Below are positions 1-6,495 of a DNA stretch of 6,495 bases, in pieces. The position numbers and the translations under genes are program-made. Every line of letters begins with the position of its first letter. The first letter of the stretch is position 1. The notes beneath the pieces are model-generated. The model searched no databases, was not told the DNA's origin, and was given only the letters and a program-made list of their open reading frames with translations. This stretch comes from Brevundimonas sp. UBA7534. Lineage in GTDB: Bacteria > Pseudomonadota > Alphaproteobacteria > Caulobacterales > Caulobacteraceae. The stretch spans positions 1 to 6,495 of the forward strand of contig NZ_DLMO01000063.1 in the NCBI RefSeq assembly GCF_002479325.1. Reading direction: 5' to 3'.

Positions 1-10
1 CTTCCGATCT
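1..10. other. Residual Illumina adapter sequence at contig edge
   Basis: The first ten bases, CTTCCGATCT, are identical to the 3' end of the common TruSeq adapter (GCTCTTCCGATCT). Read on the minus strand they are AGATCGGAAG, the start of adapter read-through. An exact ten-base match at position 1 is very unlikely by chance, so these bases are probably not genomic and the window starts at a draft contig end. Genomic sequence likely begins near base 11, only nine bases past the stop of the leftmost gene. Confidence 0.88.
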
Positions 11-19
11 GGGGTGAAA

Positions 20-1144
20 TCAGGCGGCCTTCAGGTCGGCCCAGTAGTCGCCGCGATAGGGCACGGCGAGGAAACGGCGGTTGATCTCGTCCAGCGTGGC
101 GCGCGGATCGAGGTCGGCGAACAGGTCCGGGTGTATCCACTTGGCCAGGACCTCCACAGCCACCACGTCGATGGGCGAATTGATCAGCTGGTGCGACAGG
201 CCGTGGGCGCGGCCTTCGCGCACCGCCTTCAGGGTTGAGATGCCGGGCCGAGCGACCACCCGGCGCAGGCCGGCCTGGGACTGGTCGGGGGTGAAGTCCG
301 GCCCCACCATAAATCCGCCCGCCCTGGCCAGGTGCGGCCCGCCGGTGGCGATATAGACGTCGGGATCGCGCTGGATCACGTATTCCAGGTTCAGCTTGCC
401 CGTCGGCTGGTCCAGGACGTCGGCGCCGATGTTGCGGCCGCCGACGAAGGCGATGTAGTCGCCGATGTTGCCCTTGCCCGGCGACGCGCAGCAGTCCGGG
501 CTGATCATCGCATGGGGCTCCAGGAAGACGGTCGGGCGACGGTCTTCGGGGATCGCGGCCACCTTGGCGGCGATGGCGTCCAGCCGGGCGGCCTTGAAGG
601 TGTTGAAGGCGTCGGCCTGCGCGCGTCGGCCGATCAGGTCGCCCAGCAGCGCCAGGCTGCGCGACTGGTTCTGGAAGGGGTGCGAAAAGAAGTCGATGAA
701 GGCGACCGAAACGCCGGCCGCCTCCAACTGTGCGGCCTGGGCGTCGGTGGGACCGGACCCCAGCGACACCACCGCCGTCGCCGGACCGGCCGCCAGCACC
801 GCCTCGGCGTTGAAGGCCTGGCCGGACTGGGCGATCCTGGGCACGTCGGGCAGCGTCGGGAACCTGTCGACGAAGGCGCGGTACATGTCCGGGCTGATGC
901 GGTTGACGTCCCCGCTCCATGCCGCCAGCAGCGACACCGGGTCCGGATGGATCAGCGACAGGGCGATCAGATAGCGGCCGTCGTCGATGCTCAGCTTGCC
1001 GCCGGGCGGCAGGGCGCGCACCGGCCGGTCGCGCAGGTCGGTCAGCCCCTTCCCGTCCGACGACGGCGCGCCGCCCCGACCGCAGGCGGACAACAGCGCC
1101 AGGCCGCCGAGGCCGCTCAACAGGATGCGTCGGGACGGGTTCAT
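20..1144 (-). CDS. Periplasmic iron-siderophore ABC transporter substrate-binding lipoprotein (FecB/BtuF-like)
   Basis: This 374-residue protein is predicted to bind a ferric siderophore, or iron released from one, in the periplasm and deliver it to an inner-membrane ABC permease. The start at 1144 is chosen because GAGGAAG lies just upstream and the next residues form a lipoprotein signal; an upstream in-frame start at 1231 would lie inside the esterase gene and give a non-signal leader. The N-terminus has a twin-arginine-like SRRILLS (residues 4-10), a hydrophobic stretch and the lipobox LLSAC with Cys21, so it is likely a lipidated protein, possibly Tat-exported. Features of the periplasmic-binding-protein-2 fold include GGRNIGAD (235-242), LNLEYVIQRDPDVYIATGG (251-269) and a C-terminal helical part. 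A Cys-Cys pair (218-219) sits in a PDCCASPGKGN segment. Ten bases separate it from the esterase stop, so it is the third operon gene. No permease or ATPase is visible because the contig ends. Family assignment is firm; the ligand is inferred from neighbours. Confidence 0.87.
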   Translation of the reverse strand: MNPSRRILLSGLGGLALLSACGRGGAPSSDGKGLTDLRDRPVRALPPGGKLSIDDGRYLIALSLIHPDPVSLLAAWSGDVNRISPDMYRAFVDRFPTLPDVPRIAQSGQAFNAEAVLAAGPATAVVSLGSGPTDAQAAQLEAAGVSVAFIDFFSHPFQNQSRSLALLGDLIGRRAQADAFNTFKAARLDAIAAKVAAIPEDRRPTVFLEPHAMISPDCCASPGKGNIGDYIAFVGGRNIGADVLDQPTGKLNLEYVIQRDPDVYIATGGPHLARAGGFMVGPDFTPDQSQAGLRRVVARPGISTLKAVREGRAHGLSHQLINSPIDVVAVEVLAKWIHPDLFADLDPRATLDEINRRFLAVPYRGDYWADLKAA

Positions 1145-1154
1145 TCGCACTTCC

Positions 1155-2075
1155 TCAGGCCGCCGACGCGACGCCGGCGATGGACAACAGGGCGCGCTCC
1201 AGCGACGCGCCCAGCATGGGGCCGTGGCCAAGCCCCGGCAGTTCCTCGTAACGCGCGGTCACGCCCGCCGCCTCCAGCCGCTCGGCCAGGGCGCGGGTCG
1301 CGCTGGAGGGCACGGAGGTCCACATCGGATGAATGCGACGCCCGGCCGAGCGGCCGGCGACCTCGTCCCCGCCGCTCATCAATGTCAGGCGCAACCCTGC
1401 CGGAGGCGGCGCGGCCAGGAAGGGATCGACCTCGTCCAGCACCGAGCCGTAGTTCCACCACAGGGAGGGGCTGGCGGCGTAATAGGCGTCGAAGGCGCCC
1501 GGCCGGGTCAGGGCGGCGTGCAGTACGCACAATCCGCCATAGGAGTGCCCCCATATGGCGCGGCGATGCGGGTCGAGGACCGCCCGCCCCCGCACCGCCT
1601 GAGCGATCTCGCCTTCGAGGACATCCAGGAAAGCGTCCGCCCCGCCGCCGGGCCGCCCCGCCGGATCGGCCGCCGGCCGCCCGTCCGGCGCCGGTGGCGT
1701 ATAGTCCAGGGCGCGGGCCAGGACGTCGAACTGCCGGTCGCCTTCATACCCCACGGCCACGATGACGGGCGGGTCGCCTGCGTCGAGCCGCGCCAGCAAC
1801 GCCTCGTCGATCCGGGCCAGGGCGGCGTCGCCGTCCAGCAGATAGACGACCGGATAGCCCGCCGTCGGCGGCGCCTTCTTCGGCGTGGCGATCCGCACGC
1901 GATACAGCCGCGCCCCGTCCCGCGACGGCACGCTGAGGTGCTCGAAGTGATAGTAGGCGGACCCTTCCTCGGCCACCGTCGGTCCCGCCGGCGCCTGCCC
2001 GCGCGTCTGACTCAAGGCGGGCGCGGCGATCAGGGCCAGCAGCGCCGCGATGAAGATGACGCCCGATCTCGGCAT
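1155..2075 (-). CDS. Periplasmic siderophore esterase, IroE-like alpha/beta hydrolase
   Basis: This 306-residue protein is predicted to cleave the ester backbone of an imported siderophore, helping release iron in the periplasm. A signal peptide covers about residues 1-22, with likely cleavage after ALS before Gln23. The alpha/beta-hydrolase core is clear: YPVVYLLDGDAAL (74-86), PPVIVAVGYEGDRQFDVL (102-119), the nucleophile elbow WGHSYGG with Ser178 (175-181), YYAASPSLWW (198-207) and the catalytic-His segment LPGLGHGPM with His284 (279-287). The order and wording of these motifs resemble salmochelin/enterobactin esterase IroE (putative esterase family, PF00756) from memory of that protein. 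IroE is periplasmic and Fes is cytoplasmic; the signal peptide supports the IroE mode. The ATG at 2075 overlaps the receptor's TGA by one base (TGATG) and has no obvious Shine-Dalgarno, suggesting translational coupling. The exact substrate is not determined; a general esterase of the same fold remains possible. Confidence 0.88.
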   Translation of the reverse strand: MPRSGVIFIAALLALIAAPALSQTRGQAPAGPTVAEEGSAYYHFEHLSVPSRDGARLYRVRIATPKKAPPTAGYPVVYLLDGDAALARIDEALLARLDAGDPPVIVAVGYEGDRQFDVLARALDYTPPAPDGRPAADPAGRPGGGADAFLDVLEGEIAQAVRGRAVLDPHRRAIWGHSYGGLCVLHAALTRPGAFDAYYAASPSLWWNYGSVLDEVDPFLAAPPPAGLRLTLMSGGDEVAGRSAGRRIHPMWTSVPSSATRALAERLEAAGVTARYEELPGLGHGPMLGASLERALLSIAGVASAA

Positions 2076-4132
2076 CAGAGTTCGTAGTTCACGCCGATCC
2101 AGCCGCGACGGCCGTCGCCCTGGAAGTCGTAGTCCGCCACGTCGATGGCCTCGTCGGCCAGGTTGTAGACGCCCAGCTTCACGCTGACCGCCGGCGTCAC
2201 CCGCCAGTTCGCCCCGATGTCGATGGTTGTGTAGCTGGGATAGCGGCGTCCCACCTGGGTCGAACCGTTCAGGATCGGCTCGCCGTTCGCACCGACGCGC
2301 AGGCCGGCGTTGATCTCTTCGCCGTGGTAGTTGACCGCCCCCCACAGGTTCAGGTTCGCCGCGGCGTCGTAATCGGCGCGCAGGTTGGCCATGTGCTCGG
2401 GCGTGCGCGACAGCGGCAGGCCGGCGTAGGTCCCGGACTTCTGCTCGGAGTCCGTATAGGTGTAGCCCGCCTTCAGCCCCAGCGCCGCAAACGGCCGCCA
2501 CCGGCCCGACAGCTCCGCGCCCTGCAGTTCCGCGTCCTGCAGATTGTACCAGTAGTAGAGCCGATAGTTGGGATTCTCGCTCCAACGGGCGATGGAGCCG
2601 TCCTCGTTATAGACCAGGGCGCTGTCGATCTTGTCCTTGAAGTCGGTGCGGAAGACCGTGGCGCTGGCCGACAGGGTCCGCGACGGGTTCCACAGCACGC
2701 TGACTTCGTAGTTGGTGCTGGTTTCGGGCTCGATGTCCGGGTCGCCGATGATGACGCCGCAGGTGCCCGTCGGCCCGACCGTGCAGGTCGCCCCGCCGGT
2801 GGTGTAGGCGTAGCCGTCGGCGACTTGCCGCAGTTCCGGCGCACGGAAACCCGTCGAGACCCCGCCCTTGATCGTCCACGCCTCCGAGGGCGTCCAGACC
2901 GCATAGAGGCGCGGGCTCCAGTGCGAGCCGTACCGCTCGTGATCGTCGAACCTCAGGCCGCCCGTCAGCGCGAGTTGCGGGCTCAGCCGCCATTCGTCCT
3001 CGACGAACAGGGCCCGCTGCCAGACCTCGAAGGTCTGCGCTCGCCGGGGGTCGACGCCGGGATTCACGTCGCTGAGCTCGTTCTCGATGTACTGGCCGCC
3101 CACCACCAGCTGGTGATCGCCGAGCGGCGTGCCCTCCAGCGGGATATTGAACAGGGCGTCATAGACGGTGTTGGTCAGCTCCGGCGCGCGGACGTTCTTG
3201 ACGAAGTCGCCGCCGCTCATGGCGTAGTTCTCGCGGGTCGTCTCTTCACGAAGCACCGAGACCTGGCTGGTCCCCCAGTCCCAGCGCCCGTTCCAGCTTA
3301 GCGAGCCAGCGGTCCGGTCGTTGGTGTTGTAGTTGGCCGCGGCCGGGGCGGCCAGCGTCCCGCCCGGATTGAACTCGCGCTTCACATCGGTGCGGTCGAC
3401 CTGCGCCAGCACCTCGTGGTCGGCGTTGGGCGTCCAGGCCAGGCGGCCGGTCAGGTTCCAGTCCTCGGCCCCGCCGACGCCGCCCAGGATGGCGTCCTCG
3501 TCGCGCTGGTAGGACCGACCCCAGATCTGCGCGCCCAGCACGCCCTCGACCAGCGGACCGGCCAGATAGCCCTGGACCTGGTTCCAGTCGCCGCTGTCGC
3601 CGTCCTCCTGGGCCACATAGTCCGCCCCGATGGAGCCGCCCCACCGCGCGGACACCTTCTTGGTGATGATGTTGACCACGCCGCCGATCGCGTCGGAGCC
3701 GTACAGCGACGACATCGGCCCGCGCACCACCTCGATCCGTTCGATGGCGCCGACGGGCGGCGTGAAGCTCTGCTCCAGACCGGCGTTGCCGTTGGTGCGG
3801 CTGTCGCGAGTCGACTGGCGCTTTCCGTCGACCAGCAACAGAGTGTAGCTGCCCGGCAGGCCGCGGATGTAGATGTCCTGGAAGTTCGAGCCGCCGCTGA
3901 CCGACACGCCCTCCACGTCGCGCAGGGCGTCGGTCAGGTCCGCATTGGGGCGATTGGCCAGGGTTTCCGCGGTGACGATGGAGATCGACGCCGGCGCCTC
4001 GACCACCCGCTGGGCCCGCGTCGAGGCCGTAACCACGATGTCGTCGACCTGCGCCGGCCCTCCGGTCTGAGCCATCGCCGCCGGGGGCAGCGTCAGCGCG
4101 GAAAAGGCCAGAAGGGACAGGCGGCGACGCAT
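2075..4132 (-). CDS. TonB-dependent outer-membrane siderophore receptor, FepA/CirA-like
   Basis: This 685-residue outer-membrane transporter is predicted to import a ferric siderophore using TonB energy. The start at 4132 is preferred over 4192 because AGGAGA precedes it and a clean signal peptide follows (residues 1-21, AMA before Gln22); the 20 extra upstream codons would spoil the signal and cross the Fur box. A TonB box DDIVVTAS lies at 30-37. The plug domain (about 40-160) carries DIYIRGLPG (86-94) and ERIEVVRGPMSSLYGSDAIG (131-150), followed by NIITKK (154-159). The rest is the 22-strand barrel. A cysteine pair (Cys450, Cys458) sits in an apparent extracellular loop where FepA also has a close Cys pair, followed by EPETS. 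The ending is VNYEL; most such barrels end in Phe or Trp. It is the first gene of an operon with an IroE-like esterase and a siderophore-binding lipoprotein, which favours a catecholate/ester siderophore. A candidate Fur box lies upstream. The exact ligand is uncertain. Confidence 0.92.
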   Translation of the reverse strand: MRRRLSLLAFSALTLPPAAMAQTGGPAQVDDIVVTASTRAQRVVEAPASISIVTAETLANRPNADLTDALRDVEGVSVSGGSNFQDIYIRGLPGSYTLLLVDGKRQSTRDSRTNGNAGLEQSFTPPVGAIERIEVVRGPMSSLYGSDAIGGVVNIITKKVSARWGGSIGADYVAQEDGDSGDWNQVQGYLAGPLVEGVLGAQIWGRSYQRDEDAILGGVGGAEDWNLTGRLAWTPNADHEVLAQVDRTDVKREFNPGGTLAAPAAANYNTNDRTAGSLSWNGRWDWGTSQVSVLREETTRENYAMSGGDFVKNVRAPELTNTVYDALFNIPLEGTPLGDHQLVVGGQYIENELSDVNPGVDPRRAQTFEVWQRALFVEDEWRLSPQLALTGGLRFDDHERYGSHWSPRLYAVWTPSEAWTIKGGVSTGFRAPELRQVADGYAYTTGGATCTVGPTGTCGVIIGDPDIEPETSTNYEVSVLWNPSRTLSASATVFRTDFKDKIDSALVYNEDGSIARWSENPNYRLYYWYNLQDAELQGAELSGRWRPFAALGLKAGYTYTDSEQKSGTYAGLPLSRTPEHMANLRADYDAAANLNLWGAVNYHGEEINAGLRVGANGEPILNGSTQVGRRYPSYTTIDIGANWRVTPAVSVKLGVYNLADEAIDVADYDFQGDGRRGWIGVNYEL

Positions 4133-4170
4133 GATGACGGTTCTCCTGAAAAACGGGCTCGCCGGCCTAG

Positions 4171-4191
4171 TGCGAATGGTTATCAAACGCA
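4171..4191 (-). promoter_or_regulatory. Candidate Fur box upstream of the siderophore receptor operon
   Basis: An imperfect 21-bp inverted repeat runs from TGCGAATGG on the left to CAAACGCA on the right around a central TTAT. Fourteen of its 20 non-central positions agree with its own reverse complement. The inner 19 bases match the classical Fur consensus at 11 of 19 positions by hand alignment, including AATG and TATCA. It lies 38 bases upstream of the receptor start at 4132 and overlaps the candidate -10, so iron-loaded Fur would block transcription. Fur control of siderophore receptors is established; this site is a prediction. Confidence 0.6.
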
Positions 4192-4208
4192 ATAGGTCCT
4201 TGGTGTAA
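4179..4208 (-). promoter_or_regulatory. Candidate promoter of the siderophore operon
   Basis: On the minus strand, TTACAC (bases 4208-4203) and GATAAC (4184-4179) are separated by 18 bases and resemble sigma-70 -35 and -10 elements. Transcription would begin near 4172, giving a leader of about 40 bases before the start at 4132. The -10 lies inside the Fur box, a usual arrangement for repression. Matches to consensus are modest. Confidence 0.35.
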
Positions 4209-4277
4209 CAGCCGCGCTTTTCTGCGTCGCGTCAGCCCCCCTGCGCTCCTGCTTTGCGACCAAGCCATCCTGGCGCC

Positions 4278-4307
4278 TTGACGAGGCGTGATGTTATCTC
4301 GTAACAA
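4278..4307 (+). promoter_or_regulatory. Candidate promoter of the zinc receptor gene
   Basis: TTGACG at 4278-4283 is a good -35. TAACAA at 4302-4307, after an 18-base spacer, is a plausible but weak -10. A transcript would start near 4314, leaving about 22 bases before the ATG at 4336, including the ribosome site AAGG. The -10 falls within the candidate Zur box. The sequence CGCCT-TGACG-AGGCG, a perfect 5-bp inverted repeat, spans the -35. Confidence 0.4.
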
Positions 4308-4310
4308 CAC
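4288..4310 (+). promoter_or_regulatory. Candidate Zur box upstream of the zinc receptor
   Basis: The inverted repeat GTGnTGTTA-N5-TAACAnCAC has eight of nine arm positions matched on each side. Its core TGTTA-N5-TAACA (4292-4306) has the same half-sites and spacing as the well-known enterobacterial Zur operator (TGTTATAnTATAACA). It ends 25 bases before the ATG of a ZnuD-like receptor and covers the candidate -10, so zinc-loaded Zur would repress. It also argues against the upstream in-frame GTG at 4288, which lies in the operator. Confidence 0.7.
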
Positions 4311-4335
4311 AACTCCTCCCGCCAAGGTATTCTTC

Positions 4336-6366
4336 ATGCGTGCTTCGTCCGTTTCGCGATCCCTGCTCCTCGCCGCCGCTGGGTCGTCGGTTCTCGCCGG
4401 CGCAGCCGCCGCCCAATCGACGCAGACGCCGACCCAGGTCGAAGACATCATCGTGACCGGCGCACCCTACGGCGTCAGCCAGCGCGCGGCGGTGATCGCG
4501 ACCGACGTGCTGGACGAACAGACCCTGGCCACAGCGCCGGCCGCTTCGCTGGGCGACCTGCTGAGCGGACGTCCGGGCGTGCGCTCCACGGATTTCGCGC
4601 CCGGCGCCAGCCGCCCCGTCATTCGCGGGCTGAGCGGTCCGCGCGTGCAGGTGCTGACCAACGGCATCGGCCTGATCGACGCCAGTTCGGTGTCGCCCGA
4701 CCACGCGGTGGCGGCCGACCCGGCGGAATCCAACCGCATCGAGATCATCCGCGGCCCGGCCACCCTGGTCTATGGCGGTTCGGCCATCGGCGGCGTGGTC
4801 AACATCCTGGACGATCGCATCCCGACCAAGATTCCGGACGACGGCATCGACGGCGTCGTCTCGACCCAGGCGTCCAGCGTCGATGACGGCCGCGGCGGTT
4901 TCGCCCGCGTCACGGCCGGCGCCGGAAACTTCGCCTTCAACGTCGACGCGGTGAAGCGCAAGACCGACGACTACGACATTCCCGCCCCTGCCATCTCGCG
5001 CCGCCTGGCCGCCCGCGACGGCGTCGAGCGCGAGGACACGGGCGCCCAGCCCAACAGCTACACCGACCTCGAGGCCTGGGGCGTCGGCGGTTCCTACATC
5101 GGCGACAAGGGCTTCGGCGGCGTCTCCTACAAGGAGACCGACAGCGAATACGGCACCGTGGCCGAGGAAAGCGTCTTCATCCAGTTGCACCAGGAGCGCT
5201 GGGACGCGCGTGGCGAATACCGCTTCGACGACGGCCCCTTCTCGGCCATCCGCGGCTCCTACGGCCATGCGGAATACACCCACACCGAGTTCGAGGACGT
5301 CGGCGAACCGGGCACGATCTTCAACTCCGACGGCTGGGAAGGCCGGGCCGACCTGGTCCAGCGCGAGCGCAACGGCTGGAACGGCGCCGTGGGCGTCCAG
5401 GCCCTGTCGCGTACTTTCGAGGCCATCGGCGAGGAGGCCTTCGTGCCGACCGTCGATGTGGACGAACTGGGCCTCTACACGGTTCAGCGCCTTGACCGGG
5501 GCGACCATGGTTTCGAAGGCGGCCTGCGTTACGACCGCCGCGAGTTGAAGGGCACGCCCATCGGCGGCGACAGCGAGGTGAACCGCGAGTTCGACAACTG
5601 GTCCGCCTCGGCCGCCGCCTTCCTGCGCCCGGCGCCGGGCCTGTTCCTGGGGCTCAGCCTGGCCCACAACGAGCGGGCGCCCAGCGAGGTCGAGCTGTTC
5701 GCCGACGGCGTGCACATCGCCACCGCCGCCTATGAGACCGGCGACCTGAACCTGGACACCGAAAAGGTCACCACGCTGGAAGCGACGGCCCACTATGATC
5801 GCGGCCGCTTCTCCGGCGACCTGCACGTCTACCATTCCTGGTACGACGGCTTCATCGACGAGCGCCCGACCGGCGAGGAGTTCTATTTCGACGAGGAGGA
5901 CGAGTACTTTCCCGTCTATCGGTTCACCCAGACCGACGCGAAATTCTACGGCTTCGAGGCCGAGGGCTCCTACGCCGTCTGGCAGGACGGCGACCGCACC
6001 CTGTCGCTGGAGGGCGCGGCCGATTTCGTCCGCGCCCAGACCGACTTCGGTCCGGCGGCGCGCATTCCGCCCTACTCCGTGACCGGCCGCCTGGCCTTCA
6101 CCTCGACCCGTTTCGACGCCAGCGCCGAGGTGCGCCACGTCGGCGAGCAGGATCGCGTGGCCAACGAATTCGAACTGCCGACCGACGACTACACCCTGCT
6201 GAACCTGTCAGCGGCGGTGCGCCCGTTCGCCCAGAAGGACGTCACCCTGTTCGCCGAGGCGCGCAACCTGACCGACGAGGAGGCCCGCGAGCACGCCTCC
6301 TTCCTCAAGGACATCGCCCCCCTGCCGGGCCGCAACCTGCGGGTCGGCGTCGCCTACCGGTTCTGA
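4336..6366 (+). CDS. TonB-dependent zinc receptor, ZnuD-like
   Basis: This 676-residue outer-membrane protein is predicted to import zinc or a zinc complex. The ATG at 4336 is chosen because AAGG lies eight bases upstream and a signal peptide follows (1-26, AAAA before Gln27); an in-frame GTG at 4288 would place the start inside the Zur box. The TonB box is VEDIIVTG (35-42). The plug includes LGDLLSGRPGVRS (72-84), PVIRGLSGPRVQVL (94-107), SPDHAVAADPAES (120-132) and IEIIRGPATLVYGGSAIGG (135-153), which follow Neisseria ZnuD closely in order and wording. Later ZnuD-like signatures are NERAPSEVELFADGVHIAT, FYGFEAEG and, near the end, HASFLKDIAPLPGRNLRVG; it ends in YRF as a barrel should. Unlike Neisseria ZnuD, the His-rich extracellular insertion is absent (the matching place is a short stretch near residues 276-289). 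A strongly acidic loop is present at about 508-523. It is monocistronic in this window. Another metal such as copper cannot be excluded, but the Zur box supports zinc. Confidence 0.88.
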   Translation: MRASSVSRSLLLAAAGSSVLAGAAAAQSTQTPTQVEDIIVTGAPYGVSQRAAVIATDVLDEQTLATAPAASLGDLLSGRPGVRSTDFAPGASRPVIRGLSGPRVQVLTNGIGLIDASSVSPDHAVAADPAESNRIEIIRGPATLVYGGSAIGGVVNILDDRIPTKIPDDGIDGVVSTQASSVDDGRGGFARVTAGAGNFAFNVDAVKRKTDDYDIPAPAISRRLAARDGVEREDTGAQPNSYTDLEAWGVGGSYIGDKGFGGVSYKETDSEYGTVAEESVFIQLHQERWDARGEYRFDDGPFSAIRGSYGHAEYTHTEFEDVGEPGTIFNSDGWEGRADLVQRERNGWNGAVGVQALSRTFEAIGEEAFVPTVDVDELGLYTVQRLDRGDHGFEGGLRYDRRELKGTPIGGDSEVNREFDNWSASAAAFLRPAPGLFLGLSLAHNERAPSEVELFADGVHIATAAYETGDLNLDTEKVTTLEATAHYDRGRFSGDLHVYHSWYDGFIDERPTGEEFYFDEEDEYFPVYRFTQTDAKFYGFEAEGSYAVWQDGDRTLSLEGAADFVRAQTDFGPAARIPPYSVTGRLAFTSTRFDASAEVRHVGEQDRVANEFELPTDDYTLLNLSAAVRPFAQKDVTLFAEARNLTDEEAREHASFLKDIAPLPGRNLRVGVAYRF

Positions 6367-6382
6367 CCCGACCTTCGCCCGC

Positions 6383-6428
6383 CGTTCCTGTCGAGACCGT
6401 CACACGGACCCTCTGTCCGACAGGGACG
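6383..6428 (+). terminator. Strong stem-loop after the zinc receptor, possible terminator
   Basis: CGTTCCTGTCG (6383-6393) pairs with CGACAGGGACG (6418-6428) to give an 11-bp stem with one G-U pair and a 24-base loop. The loop itself holds CCGT-CAC-ACGG. It starts 16 bases past the stop codon. No T-run follows on either strand, so it is not a classical intrinsic terminator; it may end or stabilise the transcript, or be an intergenic repeat. An alternative hairpin CGGAC-CCTCT-GTCCG (6405-6419) would compete with it. Confidence 0.4.
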
Positions 6429-6495
6429 CGCGGCTCCCCCCGTCCGAGGCGACGCCGCGAACCCGTCCGAAACCTGTGACGTGACCCCCTGAAAC

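Noticed and set aside
332..1765. Long plus-strand open frame across the lipoprotein and esterase genes
   Set aside because: It is Arg/Pro/Gly-rich low-complexity translation opposite two well-supported genes, has no recognisable domain and reflects high GC content.
2324..3301. A 325-codon plus-strand open frame antisense to the siderophore receptor
   Set aside because: No domain, no ribosome site and a composition typical of antisense shadows.
4204..4210. TGTAACA as a second Zur half-site
   Set aside because: No matching TGTTA partner at the required five-base spacing.
4199..4264. CTTGGT and ACCAAG inverted pair 54 bases apart in the intergenic region
   Set aside because: Only six bases long with a large spacer and no extension; chance is a sufficient explanation.
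4294..6138. A 614-codon minus-strand open frame antisense to the zinc receptor
   Set aside because: The translation is Val/Ala/Gly/Asp-rich without motifs; it is the typical mirror of a GC-rich gene.
6415..6470. Three copies of GTCCGA in the right tail
   Set aside because: Six-base copies at unequal spacing in GC-rich DNA are not convincing as a repeat array.

Overview
The window is GC-rich, tightly packed DNA from a Gram-negative bacterium. Its two large TonB-dependent outer-membrane receptors, codon bias and protein style suggest an alphaproteobacterium of the Caulobacterales, perhaps Brevundimonas or Caulobacter; this is inference from style, not a database match. The first ten bases are identical to the end of a common Illumina adapter. 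The left edge is therefore probably a draft contig end, and whatever follows the leftmost gene is lost.

Layout: a three-gene operon on the minus strand (4132 to 20) encodes an outer-membrane FepA/CirA-like siderophore receptor, a periplasmic IroE-like siderophore esterase and a FecB-like periplasmic binding lipoprotein. The receptor stop and esterase start overlap by one base, and 10 bases separate the esterase stop from the lipoprotein start. A divergent 203-bp intergenic region (4133-4335) holds a candidate Fur box serving the minus operon and a candidate Zur box serving the plus-strand gene. The plus-strand gene (4336-6366) encodes a ZnuD-like zinc receptor. It is followed by a 129-base tail with a strong 11-bp stem-loop and no recognised gene.

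How the genes fit together: the left operon reads as an import route for a ferric catecholate or ester-type siderophore. The receptor would bring it across the outer membrane, the esterase would cleave its ester backbone in the periplasm, and the binding lipoprotein would collect the iron complex for an inner-membrane ABC transporter that is not in the window. The right gene would import zinc or a zinc complex. The two units appear to share one divergent control region but answer to different metal sensors. All four proteins look full length. I see no mobile elements, CRISPR arrays, tRNA or rRNA genes. No novel system stands out: this is metal acquisition built from known families, with details worth checking (paired Fur/Zur control, the zinc receptor's missing His-rich loop, and the receptor's Leu C-terminus).
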